The notes below the pieces were generated by a model. The model saw only the letters and a program-made list of their open reading frames with translations. It was not told where the DNA came from and did no database searches. A DNA stretch of 64,000 nt from Neoroseomonas soli (GTDB lineage: Bacteria; Pseudomonadota; Alphaproteobacteria; Acetobacterales; Acetobacteraceae), in contig NZ_JAAEDM010000004.1 of NCBI RefSeq assembly GCF_018129065.1, positions 62,001 through 126,000 on the forward strand, in the 5' to 3' direction. Made by a program: the position numbers and the translations under genes. This document shows, one piece after another, positions 53,755 to 62,894 of this stretch; the stretch's first letter is position 1, and each line of letters starts with the position of its first letter.

Positions 53755-53882
53755 GGGGGGGGAAGCGAACTTCTCCCCCCGAACCCCCCTCAACCTTCTT
53801 TGGCGCCTGGGAACTGACAGCCCAGGGCATAGCCAAGAGGCCAAAGAAGGGAGGGGGATCGGGGGAGGTTCTCCTCCCCCGA
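53755..53882. repeat. intergenic repeat copy 2, inverted-repeat form
   Basis: GAACTTCTCCCCCC (53767-53780) and CAACCTTCTTTGGC (53791-53804) match copy 1 at 41194-41231 in order and spacing. Here CCTTCTTTGGC (53794-53804) is mirrored by GCCAAAGAAGG (53840-53850), and C-rich and G-rich tracts flank both, so the transcript could fold into a long hairpin ending the pnt mRNA. The gap runs to the TauE gene near 54055. Confidence 0.8.
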
Positions 53883-54054
53883 CCTTACTTGTCACTTCCA
53901 TGAATCGCCGCCCGCAGTCCCCCGCTGAATGCGCGGGGCCGTTCGGGCGCGCCGGCAGCAATCGCCTTGGCGCCGCGCCGCCAGGCGATTGGTGTAGCAT
54001 TGGGCGCAAGCGCCATGCCCGACACTGGCCGCACACGCTCTTCGGAGATGCGCT

Positions 54055-54810
54055 CTGGCCCAGGATATCGCCCTGTACGCCGCCATCGGCTTCCTCGCCC
54101 AGTTGGTGGACGGGGCGATCGGCATGGCCTACGGGCTGACGGCGACCTCGGTGATGGTGGCGCAGGGTGTATCGCCCGCGGCCGCCTCCGCCGCCGTGCA
54201 CGCGGCGGAGGTCGCCACCACCGGACTGTCGGGGCTGGCCCATTGGCGACTCGGGCATGTCGAGCCTCGCCTGCTGCGGCGCCTGGCGCTTCCCGGCATC
54301 CTGGGCGGCGTCGCCGGGGCCCTGCTGGCGGGGCAGCTGCCGATGGAGATCCTGAAGCCGGCGGTGAGCCTCTATCTGCTCGGCATGGGGTTCGTGGTGC
54401 TGTGGCGCGCCTGGATCGGGCTCGCGCCGGAGACCTCGGCGCCACCGTCGGACCCCATGCCGCTCGGCTTCGGCGGTGGCTTCCTCGATGCCGTGGGCGG
54501 CGGCGGCTGGGGGCCGATTGTCACGTCAACGCTGATCGGGCGCGGGCTCGATGCGAAGATCGCGATCGGCACCTCCAACGCGGCGGAATTCTTCGTCACC
54601 TGCGCGGTCGCGGCGGCCTTCCTGACCTCGATCGGCGTGAGCATCTGGCCGCTGGCCGTGGGGCTGGTGATCGGCGGGGCGTTGGCCGCGCCGTTCGCGG
54701 CGCTGGCGACGCGACACATGCCGGTGCGGCCGCTGATGGCCATCGTCGGGATGGTGATCGTGCTGCTGTCGGGCTCGTCCCTGCTGCGCCACCTCGGCCT
54801 GCTGGCCTGA
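54055..54810 (+). CDS. TauE/SafE-family permease (sulfite/anion exporter-like)
   Basis: This membrane protein of about 251 residues has seven or eight hydrophobic segments and the family half-motifs AIGFLAQLVDGAIGMAYG and GGFLDAVGGGGWGPI. The TauE/SafE family exports sulfite, sulfoacetate or other anions. No ATG, GTG or TTG lies before TTG 54103 in this frame after the stop at 53995, but family similarity begins about 15 codons before 54103. A CTG at 54055, preceded by GGAG, is therefore the best start guess and is unusual. The nearest sulfur context is the distant yeiH gene. Confidence 0.75.
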   Translation: MAQDIALYAAIGFLAQLVDGAIGMAYGLTATSVMVAQGVSPAAASAAVHAAEVATTGLSGLAHWRLGHVEPRLLRRLALPGILGGVAGALLAGQLPMEILKPAVSLYLLGMGFVVLWRAWIGLAPETSAPPSDPMPLGFGGGFLDAVGGGGWGPIVTSTLIGRGLDAKIAIGTSNAAEFFVTCAVAAAFLTSIGVSIWPLAVGLVIGGALAAPFAALATRHMPVRPLMAIVGMVIVLLSGSSLLRHLGLLA

Positions 54811-54821
54811 GGCGCAGGCCT

Positions 54822-55850
54822 TCAGCGCGCCCCTTCGGGCCAGGGCATGCCGTGCAGCGGCTGGCCGGGACGCGCGCGTTCGAAATTCGTCCAGGTGCGG
54901 CAGTCGACGCGCGCCCAACCGCCGCCCGGGGGCGGGTCACCGAAGGCGATCGGCGGGCAGCGCTGGCTGGCGTCGAGCCGCGCCGCGGCCTCGTCCAGGT
55001 TCTGCCGGCGGGAGAAGCCGCGGTTCTCCCACCTTTCCCAGCGGATCATGCCGAGGTCCCGCGCGAACCAGATGCGCTCGAGGTGGGTGGATTGCGGGAT
55101 CGGGACGGCCCGCCCGTAATGCTCGGTGACGATGGTGTCGATCATGGCCTCGCCCCGGCCGCCGGTGGTGTCCCGCCAGGGGATGGCGATGCGCGCGATG
55201 CGCCAGCGCGTCAGGCTCCCGTCGAAGGCAGGCGGGCAGGCTTCGATGCTCGGGGCCATGCGCAGCCGGGCGATGCGCTCGACCCAGCCATCCGGCCCCG
55301 GGCGGCCGGGCGCGGCCAGGAGCCAGCCCTGCATTCCGCCATCCGGTCCCCTGGCGCAGCCCGGGGACCGCATCCAGCCGCCGTGCCGGCCGTCGCCCGT
55401 GTAGATGATGTAGGCGCCGCCATCCTCGGGCGCGATGCGGATGACATGGGCGGCATCGCCGTGGGTGCCGTCGAAGACCCCGAAGCTTCGCCCGTCGCCG
55501 CCGAAATCCATGGACTGGATGACGACGTCGCGGCCGAGCCAGGTCGCGCGCAACGAATCTGACGCCTGGAAGCCCTCGGGGCGGCGGGCGGCGATCGCCA
55601 CCGCGGGCCAGTCATGCTTGCGGTAGGGCAGGGCGTCGGAGAAGCCGAGCGGGCGGCGGCGGGTGCAGCCGGGCTCCACCGGCAGCAGCCCGGGCACCGG
55701 CGCGCCCCGCGCATCGACGCAGGCCACCTGGACCAGGAAGGGCACCCAGTCCTGCGCCCGCGCCGGGGCGGAAAATGCGAGCAACGGCGCGACAAGCGCC
55801 GAGGCCGCAAAAGCAAAGGCGCGGATCGCATGGGCGATCCGCGCCGGCAT
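54822..55850 (-). CDS. secreted protein of unknown function
   Basis: This protein of about 342 residues has an N-terminal signal peptide (AFAFAASALVAPLLAFSAPA, cleavage likely after ARA) and a mature part with several tryptophans and cysteines, including GDGRHGGWMRSPGCARG and RVDCRTWTNF. No domain is recognised. It is probably periplasmic or extracellular. The start is uncertain: ATG at 55904 or 55850 are both possible; the latter gives a compact signal peptide. It is downstream of rpsU on the same strand and converges with the TauE-type gene. Confidence 0.6.
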   Translation of the reverse strand: MPARIAHAIRAFAFAASALVAPLLAFSAPARAQDWVPFLVQVACVDARGAPVPGLLPVEPGCTRRRPLGFSDALPYRKHDWPAVAIAARRPEGFQASDSLRATWLGRDVVIQSMDFGGDGRSFGVFDGTHGDAAHVIRIAPEDGGAYIIYTGDGRHGGWMRSPGCARGPDGGMQGWLLAAPGRPGPDGWVERIARLRMAPSIEACPPAFDGSLTRWRIARIAIPWRDTTGGRGEAMIDTIVTEHYGRAVPIPQSTHLERIWFARDLGMIRWERWENRGFSRRQNLDEAAARLDASQRCPPIAFGDPPPGGGWARVDCRTWTNFERARPGQPLHGMPWPEGAR

Positions 55851-55906
55851 GAATTCAAGCGACCGAAGGCAGGAGAGGCGCGCCGCGAACGGACGCGCCG
55901 TCATCC

Positions 55907-56110
55907 TCAGAAGCCTTCGCGCTCCAGGCGCTTGCGCTCGACCTTGCGGGCGCGGCGGACGGCCTCGGCGGCCTCGCGCGCACGGCGCTCGGACGGCTTC
56001 TCGTAGTGCCGGCGAAGCTTCATCTCGCGGAACACGCCTTCCCGCTGAAGCTTCTTCTTGAGCGCCTTCAGCGCCTGGTCGATGTTGTTGTCCCGAACGA
56101 CGACTTGCAC
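55907..56110 (-). CDS. rpsU: 30S ribosomal protein S21
   Basis: This 67-residue, very basic small ribosomal subunit protein S21 starts at GTG (56110) with AGGAGG 9 bp upstream; an ATG start in this frame would add an unrelated tail. The family core [19 protein letters not shown] and [16 protein letters not shown] is complete. It helps in translation initiation. It lies divergently from def, a translation-linked neighbourhood. Confidence 0.95.
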   Translation of the reverse strand: MQVVVRDNNIDQALKALKKKLQREGVFREMKLRRHYEKPSERRAREAAEAVRRARKVERKRLEREGF

Positions 56111-56292
56111 GCGGCGCAACCTCCTGCGCGTTGGATGTGGCAGAAAACAAAGACTTCCGGCGCGGCCGGTCACCCGGTCCGCGGAAGAGGCGCAGCGTGT
56201 AGCATGGATTCGCTTCGTTCCGGAAGCCCTCCCGCGCCAGCGAGACGCCCTATATCAAGGTCGGCGCCACTTTCCCGAGCCCCTGGACCGCC

Positions 56293-56814
56293 ATGGCCAT
56301 CCTGAAGATCGCCCGCATGGGCCACCCCGTCCTGCTTGCCCCCGCCGCCGAGGTGGAGGACCCCACCGCGCCCGAGATCCGGCGCCTGGTCGCCGACATG
56401 GCCGAAACGATGGAGGATTCCGGCGGCATCGGCCTTGCCGCGCCGCAGGTCCATGTCGGGCTGCGCCTGTTTGTCTGGCGCACCGGGGCGGGCGGCGTCT
56501 CCGCCCTGATCAACCCCGAGCTCGAGCAGGTGGGGGAGGAGACGGAGACCGCCTGGGAAGGCTGCCTTTCCATTCCCGGGCTGCGTGGCGCGGTCACCCG
56601 CGCCTCCCGCATCCGCTTCCGCGGCCTCGACATCGACGGCAGGGCCGTGGAGGGGGAGGCGGCGGGCCTCGTCGCCCGCGTCATGCAGCACGAGACGGAC
56701 CACCTGGACGGCATCCTCTACCCGATGCGGATGGAGGACCTGGCCCTCTTCGGCTTCAACGAGGAACTCGCCCGTGCGGCCGCCCAGCGCGCCGCCGAGA
56801 AGGAGGAGACATGA
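56293..56814 (+). CDS. def: peptide deformylase
   Basis: This 173-residue metalloenzyme removes the formyl group from nascent proteins. All three motifs are present: GGIGLAAPQ (44-52), EGCLSIPG with metal-ligand C91, and QHETDHLDG with H133, E134 and H137. The gene's stop overlaps the COQ9 start by 4 bp. It may be a second, divergent copy if the genome has another def next to fmt; that cannot be judged here. Confidence 0.95.
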   Translation: MAILKIARMGHPVLLAPAAEVEDPTAPEIRRLVADMAETMEDSGGIGLAAPQVHVGLRLFVWRTGAGGVSALINPELEQVGEETETAWEGCLSIPGLRGAVTRASRIRFRGLDIDGRAVEGEAAGLVARVMQHETDHLDGILYPMRMEDLALFGFNEELARAAAQRAAEKEET

Positions 56815-57410
56815 CCGAGGCCGACCGCGACGCGCGCGACGCGGCAATTCGTGCGCTGCTGCCCCTGGTGCCGGCCCGCGGCTGGACCTCGCGGGCCATC
56901 GCCGCCGCCCTCGCCGGGGCCGGACTGCCGGAGGAGGAGGCGACCTTCCTCTTCCCCCGCGGCGCGGTCTCGGCGGTGGAGGCCTGGCTCGACCTCGCGG
57001 ACCGCGAGATGGCTGAGGCGGCGGGCGACCTCTCCGCGCTGCGCACGCCGGACCGCATCCGCACATTGGTCGCCGCGCGGCTGCGGCAGGCGGCGCCGCA
57101 CAAGGACGCGATGCGGCAGGCCACGGCGCTGCTCGCATTGCCCTGGAACGCGCCCGCCGGGCTGCGCGCGGCGGCGCGGACCGCCAGTGCCATGTGGTAT
57201 GCGGCGGGCGACCGCTCGGCCGATTTCTCCTGGTACACGCGCCGCGCCAGCCTTGCCGCGATCTACGGCGCCACGCTCGCCTTCTGGCTGCGCGACGATT
57301 CGGAGGATATCGGCCCGGCACTGGATTTCCTCGACCGGCGCATGGCGGATCTGGCGCGGTTGACGCGCTGCCGCCGGCGCGGGGCGGCCGGGAAGGCAAA
57401 GGCGGCCTGA
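56811..57410 (+). CDS. COQ9-family protein
   Basis: This 199-residue protein resembles COQ9, a TetR-fold lipid-binding protein that helps ubiquinone-biosynthesis hydroxylation in mitochondria and alphaproteobacteria. A start DAAIRALLPLVPARGWTSRA and a later DRSADFSWYTRRASLAAIY (an YTRR-type family signature) are seen, followed by FWLRDDSEDI. The ATG overlaps the def stop by 4 bp. It is the likely partner of other ubiquinone genes elsewhere. Confidence 0.88.
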   Translation: MTEADRDARDAAIRALLPLVPARGWTSRAIAAALAGAGLPEEEATFLFPRGAVSAVEAWLDLADREMAEAAGDLSALRTPDRIRTLVAARLRQAAPHKDAMRQATALLALPWNAPAGLRAAARTASAMWYAAGDRSADFSWYTRRASLAAIYGATLAFWLRDDSEDIGPALDFLDRRMADLARLTRCRRRGAAGKAKAA

Positions 57411-57594
57411 GCCTGCGGCGCCGTCTTCATGCCGGCATGCAACACATTGGTGCGGTTCGGGATTGAAGTTCGTTTTTCGATTCCGTTGCAGCGGGTGATG
57501 CGCTATCAGCGCCGGTCAGGAGCCTTGCTGCTGCTGCCCCTGCGGGCGCCGGCGCCAGGCCCGGACCATTCCTGCAGGGGAGCGCCCGGCGCCC

Positions 57595-58089
57595 ATGACC
57601 AAGTCCCGCACCATTCTGGCCGCGATCTGCGGCGTCATCCTGGCAGGGCCCGCCCTGGCCAATGCCTGCCTGCGGCCGGAGGAGCGCAGCGCGCTCGACG
57701 TCCGCGCGCTGCGCACCTACCTGATGGTGAGCGCGCTGAACTGCCGCCAGGGCGACAGCTACAACCAGTTCGTCCGCCGCTTCGGCAATGAACTCGGCGT
57801 CGCCGAGCGCGCCGCCGTCGCGCATTTCACGCGCGCCTATGGCGGGCAGAGCCGCACGCGCCTCGACTCCTACAACACGAACCTCGCCAACGAGCATTCC
57901 GAGGACGCGATCCGCTCCGGCACCTTCTTCTGCCGTGACGCGGAGCCGCTGTTCCAGCGCGCCCTCGCGACGCCGGGTGGCGAGCTCGCGAAGTTCGCCG
58001 CCGAGCGCAACATCCCGCAGTCCTACACTGCCAGCGACTGCACCACGGCCGCGCCGGCGCCGCGCAGCGCACGTACGTCGCGCCGCTGA
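57595..58089 (+). CDS. small secreted protein, unknown function
   Basis: This 164-residue protein has a clear signal peptide (MTKSRTILAAICGVILAGPA, cleavage after LAN or ANA). The mature part contains four cysteines and a YNQFVRRFGNEL stretch; no domain was recognised. Its C-terminal tail is basic and Ala/Pro-rich (APAPRSARTSRR). It is probably periplasmic. A strong terminator follows. Start ATG at 57595 lies 185 bp after COQ9 with a possible promoter in the gap. Confidence 0.7.
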   Translation: MTKSRTILAAICGVILAGPALANACLRPEERSALDVRALRTYLMVSALNCRQGDSYNQFVRRFGNELGVAERAAVAHFTRAYGGQSRTRLDSYNTNLANEHSEDAIRSGTFFCRDAEPLFQRALATPGGELAKFAAERNIPQSYTASDCTTAAPAPRSARTSRR

Positions 58090-58111
58090 TCGGGGCTTCG
58101 TCCCGAACGCG

Positions 58112-58137
58112 AAGGGGCGGCCCTCGGGCCGCCCCTT
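58112..58137 (+). terminator. intrinsic terminator, 12-bp GC stem
   Basis: AAGGGGCGGCCC (58112-58123) and GGGCCGCCCCTT (58126-58137) form a 12-bp stem with a tiny loop, followed by CTGCGTTTC. It lies between the small secreted protein gene and the convergent OmpA-like gene and probably works in both directions. Confidence 0.8.
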
Positions 58138-58161
58138 CTGCGTTTCAGGGCTCGCCGCGGA

Positions 58162-59280
58162 TCAGCGAAGGACGATCTCGACCCGGCGGTTCTGCGGCTC
58201 GCGCGCGCCGTCGGCGGTGGGCACCAGCGGCTGGGTCTCGCCGAGCGCGGTGACGGAGAGCTCCTCCCGCGCGATGCCCAGGCGCACCAGCTCGGCGGCG
58301 ACAGTTTCCGCACGGCGGCGGGAGAGCGCCTGGTTGTACTGCACCGTGCCGGAGCGGTCGGCATGGCCCGCCACCTCGATCCGGGTGCTGCGCTGCGTGC
58401 GGGCCTGCTGCGCCGCCTCGGCGATGATCTGGCGGGCGCGGTCGGTGAGATCGGCACGGTTCCAGTCGAAGAAGACCAGGAAGCTGCGTTGCGCCACCGG
58501 CGCGGCGGCAGGCGCCGGCGCGGGCGCCGAGGGGCGGGAGAGCGCGTAGCGCAGCCCCAGCATCAGGCTGTGGTTGTAGTTGTCGGGCTCTGCCGTGCCG
58601 GTGGCGACGGTCGCCCCCGTCGTCGGGTTGTCGAAGCGTGCGTGCAGCCGCGGCTGCAAGGTGCCGAGGAAGCGGTATTCGGCGGTGACCGAGAGGCCGG
58701 GCGCGAATTCCAGCGGGAAGGCGAGGCCGGCGATGCCCTGGTAGGCGAAGCGGCCGTCGCTGTCGTCGATGGTCATGCGCAGGGCGCCGTTCTGGCCCAC
58801 GCCGCGCACGCCGGCCCAGTCCGTGACGACATAGCCCGCACCGATGCCGACATAGGGCACCACCGGCCCGAAGACGCCGAGGTCGAGCATCAGGTTGCCC
58901 ATGACGCCCCAGCTCTCCTGCCGGCCGCCGGGATCGCCGTTGCGGGCCCAGCCGGCGACGCCGGATGTGCCGTCCACCTCGTTGCTGCGCCAGGACCCTT
59001 CGATCTCGGCCCGCAGGCCGTTGCCGAAGCCCCAGCCGAGGCTCAGCACGCCCGCGAATCCGGGGCCGAATCCCACCGTTCCGGAGGAGCCGTAGCCGGC
59101 CCGCCCGAGGCCGAGTGCGGCGGCTCCGCCGAGGTTGAGGTCCGAGTCGGGCACCAGGTTCATGCCGGCGCCGCCCGCGATGTAGGGGCCCTGCGGGAAC
59201 TGCGCAGCCACCGGCGCGGCTGCGAGCGGAGCCGCGGCGAGGGCAAGGGCGAGGCGGAGGCGGTGGTGGGTGGGAAGCAT
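58162..59280 (-). CDS. OmpA-family outer-membrane protein 1
   Basis: This 372-residue protein has a signal peptide, an eight-stranded beta-barrel-like N-terminal half (alternating aromatic ends, GLGWGFGNGLRAEIEGSWR-like strands) and a C-terminal OmpA peptidoglycan-binding domain (about 250-372) with FFDWNRADLTDRARQIIAEA and GHADRSG and a terminal NRRVEI. It anchors the outer membrane to the cell wall. An Ala/Pro hinge (SAPAPAPAAAPVA) separates the parts. It is a tandem paralogue of the next gene and about as long. The ATG at 59280 was used; an ATG 18 bp upstream is possible. Confidence 0.9.
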   Translation of the reverse strand: MLPTHHRLRLALALAAAPLAAAPVAAQFPQGPYIAGGAGMNLVPDSDLNLGGAAALGLGRAGYGSSGTVGFGPGFAGVLSLGWGFGNGLRAEIEGSWRSNEVDGTSGVAGWARNGDPGGRQESWGVMGNLMLDLGVFGPVVPYVGIGAGYVVTDWAGVRGVGQNGALRMTIDDSDGRFAYQGIAGLAFPLEFAPGLSVTAEYRFLGTLQPRLHARFDNPTTGATVATGTAEPDNYNHSLMLGLRYALSRPSAPAPAPAAAPVAQRSFLVFFDWNRADLTDRARQIIAEAAQQARTQRSTRIEVAGHADRSGTVQYNQALSRRRAETVAAELVRLGIAREELSVTALGETQPLVPTADGAREPQNRRVEIVLR

Positions 59281-59350
59281 GGACGTATCTGGAATCACTG
59301 CGCGCGGCTGCGTGAAGTCTGCAGGAGGTCGTCGGTTGCTGCAATGCAGA

Positions 59351-59374
59351 AAGGGGCGCCTCGCGGCGCCCCTT
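59351..59374. terminator. hairpin between the two OmpA-family genes
   Basis: AAGGGGCGCC (59351-59360) and GGCGCCCCTT (59365-59374) form a 10-bp stem with loop TCGC, placed just downstream of the second OmpA-family gene on the minus strand. It probably ends that transcript. Confidence 0.7.
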
Positions 59375-59404
59375 CCCTTGGAGACCTTGCGCTGTCGCGC
59401 AGGA

Positions 59405-60490
59405 TCAGCGGAGGACGATCTCCACGCGCCGGTTCTGCGGCTCGCGGACGTTGTCGCCGGTCGCCACCAGCAGCTGGCTCTCGCCGACGCCGCGGGTGGT
59501 GATCTCGTTCCGGGGCACGCCCAGGCGGACGAGCTCGGCGGCGACCGCGTTGGCGCGGCGGACCGACAGGCCCTGGTTGTACTGCGGCGAGCCCGAGGTG
59601 TCGGTGTGGCCGGTCACCTCGATGCGCGTCACCGCCTGGCGGGTGCGGGCCTGCGCCGCTTCCGAGATGATCTGGCGCGCGCGCTGCGTCAGGTCGGCGC
59701 GGTTCCAGTCGAAGAACACTAGGAAGGTGCGCGCCGGCGCCGGGGCAGCGGCAGGCGCCGCCACCGGGGCGGCCGTGCGGCCGAAGTTGTAGCGCACGCC
59801 AACCAGCAGCGAGTGGTTGAAGTTGTCCATGTCGAACGACACGGGGTCACGCGCATTGAAGTTCTGCCCGTTCACCGTGACGTTCGCATTGGCGCGGCCG
59901 TCGATCGTGTGGCCGGTCGTGCCCATGAAGCGGTACTCGGCGGTCAGCGCGAGGCCCGGCACGGCGTCGATCGGGAAGGCGAGGCCGACGATCGCCTGGT
60001 AGGCGAAGGCGCCCTCGGTGCCACCGACGTCCACACCGGCGGAGGCGTTGTTCGAGTTGGCGCGGAAGCCGAGGCTGTCCACGTCCTGCCAGACGTAGCC
60101 GATACCGGCGCCGAGGTACGGCATCACGCCGCCCAGGTTGAAGTCGTACAGGGCGTTGACCATCAGGCCGTAGCTGCTGACGGTCCCGCCGGCGCGCGGC
60201 GCATTGATGCCGTTCACCTTGATGTTGTCGACGTCGTTGGTGCGGTAGCTGCCCTCGAGCTCGGCGCGCAGGCCGTTGCCGAAGCCGTAGCCGACGCTGA
60301 GCACGCCGGCCCAGCCCCACTCAAAGGAGGCCTCGACGCCCTGGTCGCTGGTGCTCTGCAGGTAGTTGGTGCCGAGGCCGGCGCCGACATACACGCCCCG
60401 CACCCGCGGATCGCCCCAGCTCGTCTGCGCCTGCGCCGCCATCGGGAGCGACAGCAGGGTCGCGGCAAGAAGCGTCTTCTTCAGGCTCAT
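59405..60490 (-). CDS. OmpA-family outer-membrane protein 2
   Basis: This 361-residue paralogue of the previous protein has a signal peptide (MSLKKTLLAATLLSLPMAA, cut after AQA), a barrel half with GVYVGAGLGTNYLQ at its start, a hinge (APVAAPAAAPAPA) and an OmpA domain with FFDWNRADLTQRARQIISEA, GHTDTSGSPQYNQGLS and NRRVEI. The ATG at 60490 is preceded by AGGAGAATTACG, a strong ribosome site, suggesting high expression. Gene order and similarity point to a tandem duplication; both copies retain all domains. Confidence 0.92.
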   Translation of the reverse strand: MSLKKTLLAATLLSLPMAAQAQTSWGDPRVRGVYVGAGLGTNYLQSTSDQGVEASFEWGWAGVLSVGYGFGNGLRAELEGSYRTNDVDNIKVNGINAPRAGGTVSSYGLMVNALYDFNLGGVMPYLGAGIGYVWQDVDSLGFRANSNNASAGVDVGGTEGAFAYQAIVGLAFPIDAVPGLALTAEYRFMGTTGHTIDGRANANVTVNGQNFNARDPVSFDMDNFNHSLLVGVRYNFGRTAAPVAAPAAAPAPARTFLVFFDWNRADLTQRARQIISEAAQARTRQAVTRIEVTGHTDTSGSPQYNQGLSVRRANAVAAELVRLGVPRNEITTRGVGESQLLVATGDNVREPQNRRVEIVLR

Positions 60491-60666
60491 CGTAATTCTC
60501 CTGATCGGGGCCCCTCGCGGGACCGGAAAACGGGCCGGGTGGCCGACGGGCTCAACACTTCCCCGGAACATCATCCTCTACCACTCTGATGATGCTGCGC
60601 CATAGCAGGGCGGAATCTTCGCTTCCGACTGTGACATCCGGGACACGATATCGGGTGGCAAATCGG

Positions 60667-61791
60667 TCACAAGCCGCGCAGCGCCTCGGCATCCGTCATC
60701 CCGGCGAGGCTGCCTTCCGGCAGCAGCCGCGTGGCATGGCCCATCTTGCGCCCGGGGCGGGCCTCCGCCTTGCCGTAGAGATGCGGGACCACGCCGGGGG
60801 AGGCGACCAGCCGCGGCCAGGCGGCCATCCCCTCCGGCCCGATCAGGTTCTTCATCACCGCGTCGTGGTGGCGCGCGGGGGAGGCGAGCGGCAGCCCCGC
60901 CACCGCGCGGATGTGCTGCTCGAACTGGGATGCGGCGCAGGCATCCATCGTCCAGTGCCCTGAATTGTGCGGCCGCGGCGCGATCTCGTTGCCGAGCAGC
61001 CTTCCGTCGGGGAGCACGAACATCTCGAGCGCCACCAGCCCGACCAGTTCGAGCCCCTCGGCGACCTTGGCGACGTGGGAGCGCGCGGCCGCGGCCACGG
61101 CCTCCGGCAGCCGCGCGGGGGCGAAGGAGAGGTCGAGGATGTGGTGCGCGTGGCGGTTCTCCGCCGGGTCGAAGACGGCCACGGTGCCATCCTCCGCCCG
61201 CGCCGCGATGGCCGACACCTCGGCCACGAAGGGCACGAAGGCCTCCAGCACCAGCGGCCTGGGGGAGAGGCGCGCATAGGCCGGGGCGAGGTCCTCCGGC
61301 CGGCGCAGCACCGCCTGCCCGCGCCCGTCATAGCCGAGGCGCGTCGTCTTCAGCACCGCGGGCAGGCCGAGCTCCGCCACCGCGGCTTCCAACTCGGCCT
61401 CGCTGCCCACGGCGCGCCAGGGCGCCACCGGCACGCCGATCCGCCCCAGGAAGGCCTTCTCGGCCACCCGGTCCTGGCAGGTGGCGAGCGCTGCGAGGCC
61501 CGGGCGGCAGGGCACCAGCCCGGCCAGGGCCTCGAGCGCCGCGGCGGGGACGTTCTCGAACTCGAAGGTCACCACGGCGACCGAGGCGGCAAAGCGGGCC
61601 AGCGCCTCGCGGTCCTCGTAGGGTGCGACGGTGCGGTGGGCAGCCACCATCATGCCGGGGGAATCCTCCTCCGGCGCATAGACATGGCAGGCGTAGCCGA
61701 GCCGCGCGGCGGCCAGCGCCGACATGCGGCCGAGCTGGCCCCCGCCGAGGATGCCGATGACCGAGCCCGGGGGCAGGGGGGAGGCCGTCAT
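60667..61791 (-). CDS. purK: PurK, N5-carboxyaminoimidazole ribonucleotide synthase
   Basis: This 374-residue ATP-grasp enzyme of purine synthesis makes N5-CAIR from AIR, bicarbonate and ATP. It starts [20 protein letters not shown], the dinucleotide-like loop of PurK, and has [16 protein letters not shown] and [18 protein letters not shown] segments. The start overlaps the purE stop by 4 bp. PurE then converts the product. Confidence 0.96.
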   Translation of the reverse strand: MTASPLPPGSVIGILGGGQLGRMSALAAARLGYACHVYAPEEDSPGMMVAAHRTVAPYEDREALARFAASVAVVTFEFENVPAAALEALAGLVPCRPGLAALATCQDRVAEKAFLGRIGVPVAPWRAVGSEAELEAAVAELGLPAVLKTTRLGYDGRGQAVLRRPEDLAPAYARLSPRPLVLEAFVPFVAEVSAIAARAEDGTVAVFDPAENRHAHHILDLSFAPARLPEAVAAAARSHVAKVAEGLELVGLVALEMFVLPDGRLLGNEIAPRPHNSGHWTMDACAASQFEQHIRAVAGLPLASPARHHDAVMKNLIGPEGMAAWPRLVASPGVVPHLYGKAEARPGRKMGHATRLLPEGSLAGMTDAEALRGL

Positions 61792-62288
61792 GCCGGCAGG
61801 TCCGGCACGCTTTCCGTCTGCGCGGCGCGCCAGGCGTCGAGTCGCGCCGCCAGCGCCGGGTCGGAGGTCGCGAGGATCGCCCCCGCCAGCAGCCCGGCGT
61901 TCACCGCCCCGGCGCGGCCGATGGCGAGCGTGCCGACCGGGATGCCGGCCGGCATCTGGACGATGGAGAGCAGGCTGTCCATGCCCTTCAACGCATGGCT
62001 TTCGACCGGCACGCCGAGCACCGGCAGCGCGGTCATGGAAGCCGCCATGCCCGGCAGGTGGGCCGCCCCGCCGGCGCCGGCGATGATCACCTTCAGCCCT
62101 CGCCCGGCGGCCGACTTCGCATAGGCGAAGAGGCGGTCCGGCGTGCGATGGGCGGAGACGACGCGCGTCTCGTGCGGGACGCCGAGCTGCGCCAGCGTCT
62201 CGGCGGCGTGGCGCATGGTCTCCCAGTCGGACCGGCTGCCCATGATGATGCCGACCAGGGGCGCCCCGGCGCCCGACTCACCTGTCAT
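61788..62288 (-). CDS. purE: PurE, N5-CAIR mutase
   Basis: This 166-residue class I PurE rearranges N5-CAIR to CAIR. Motifs [22 protein letters not shown] and [11 protein letters not shown] are complete. It is upstream of purK with a 4-bp overlap. A 217-bp GC-rich gap with short inverted repeats separates it from the ydcH-type gene. Confidence 0.96.
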   Translation of the reverse strand: MTGESGAGAPLVGIIMGSRSDWETMRHAAETLAQLGVPHETRVVSAHRTPDRLFAYAKSAAGRGLKVIIAGAGGAAHLPGMAASMTALPVLGVPVESHALKGMDSLLSIVQMPAGIPVGTLAIGRAGAVNAGLLAGAILATSDPALAARLDAWRAAQTESVPDLPA

Positions 62289-62505
62289 CCGTCAGTCTTC
62301 CTGTCCTTGAGCGCGACCGTTCAATCCTGGCCGCGCCAGAAAAATGGCGGCGCGAGGCGTGGCCCCGGGCCCGGCGCGCGACCGTCCGCCTGCGCCGGAG
62401 CGCCGATGCCCCGCGAAGCCGAAGGCGGGCGGACGAGCGCCCGTTGCTCCGCAACGAGGATGGGTGCCCGGACGCGGGCCGTCCGGCGATTGGGGGCGCA
62501 CGAAA

Positions 62506-62706
62506 TCACGCGATGATGTCGGGGACGAGACGGCCTTCCAGCCAGGAGATCTCGTCCTTGAGCTTGAGCTTGCGCTTCTTCAGTCGCTGCAGTTGCAACT
62601 GGTCCACCGCGGACCCGTCAATCCGGGCGATGACGGTGTCGAGGTCGCGGTGCTCGCTGCGCAGTTCGTGCAGGCGGCGCAGCATGGCGTCACGGTCGGC
62701 GATCAT
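62506..62706 (-). CDS. YdcH/DUF465 family small coiled-coil protein (copy 1)
   Basis: This 66-residue helical protein has a basic centre (LQRLKKRKLKLKDEISWLEG) typical of DUF465/YdcH proteins, whose function is not known. It begins MIADRDAMLRRLHELRSEHR. It is on the same strand as purE-purK, upstream of them, with a similar gene divergent to the right. Confidence 0.88.
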   Translation of the reverse strand: MIADRDAMLRRLHELRSEHRDLDTVIARIDGSAVDQLQLQRLKKRKLKLKDEISWLEGRLVPDIIA

Positions 62707-62894
62707 GGCCGGCGGCCCCGAAGCGAAGTTGATGGATGCATCCTGCTCGGATCGCCCATATCATGCCACGGCCGGGGCGCGACAGGCCACTCCCGGTAGT
62801 CGCACCCCGGTTTCCGCGGGGCCGGATGCCCGGCCTCGAATGAATGCCTCGGCCCCAGGGCCAGGGCACCAAACCGGATGAGGACGCGCATCGC

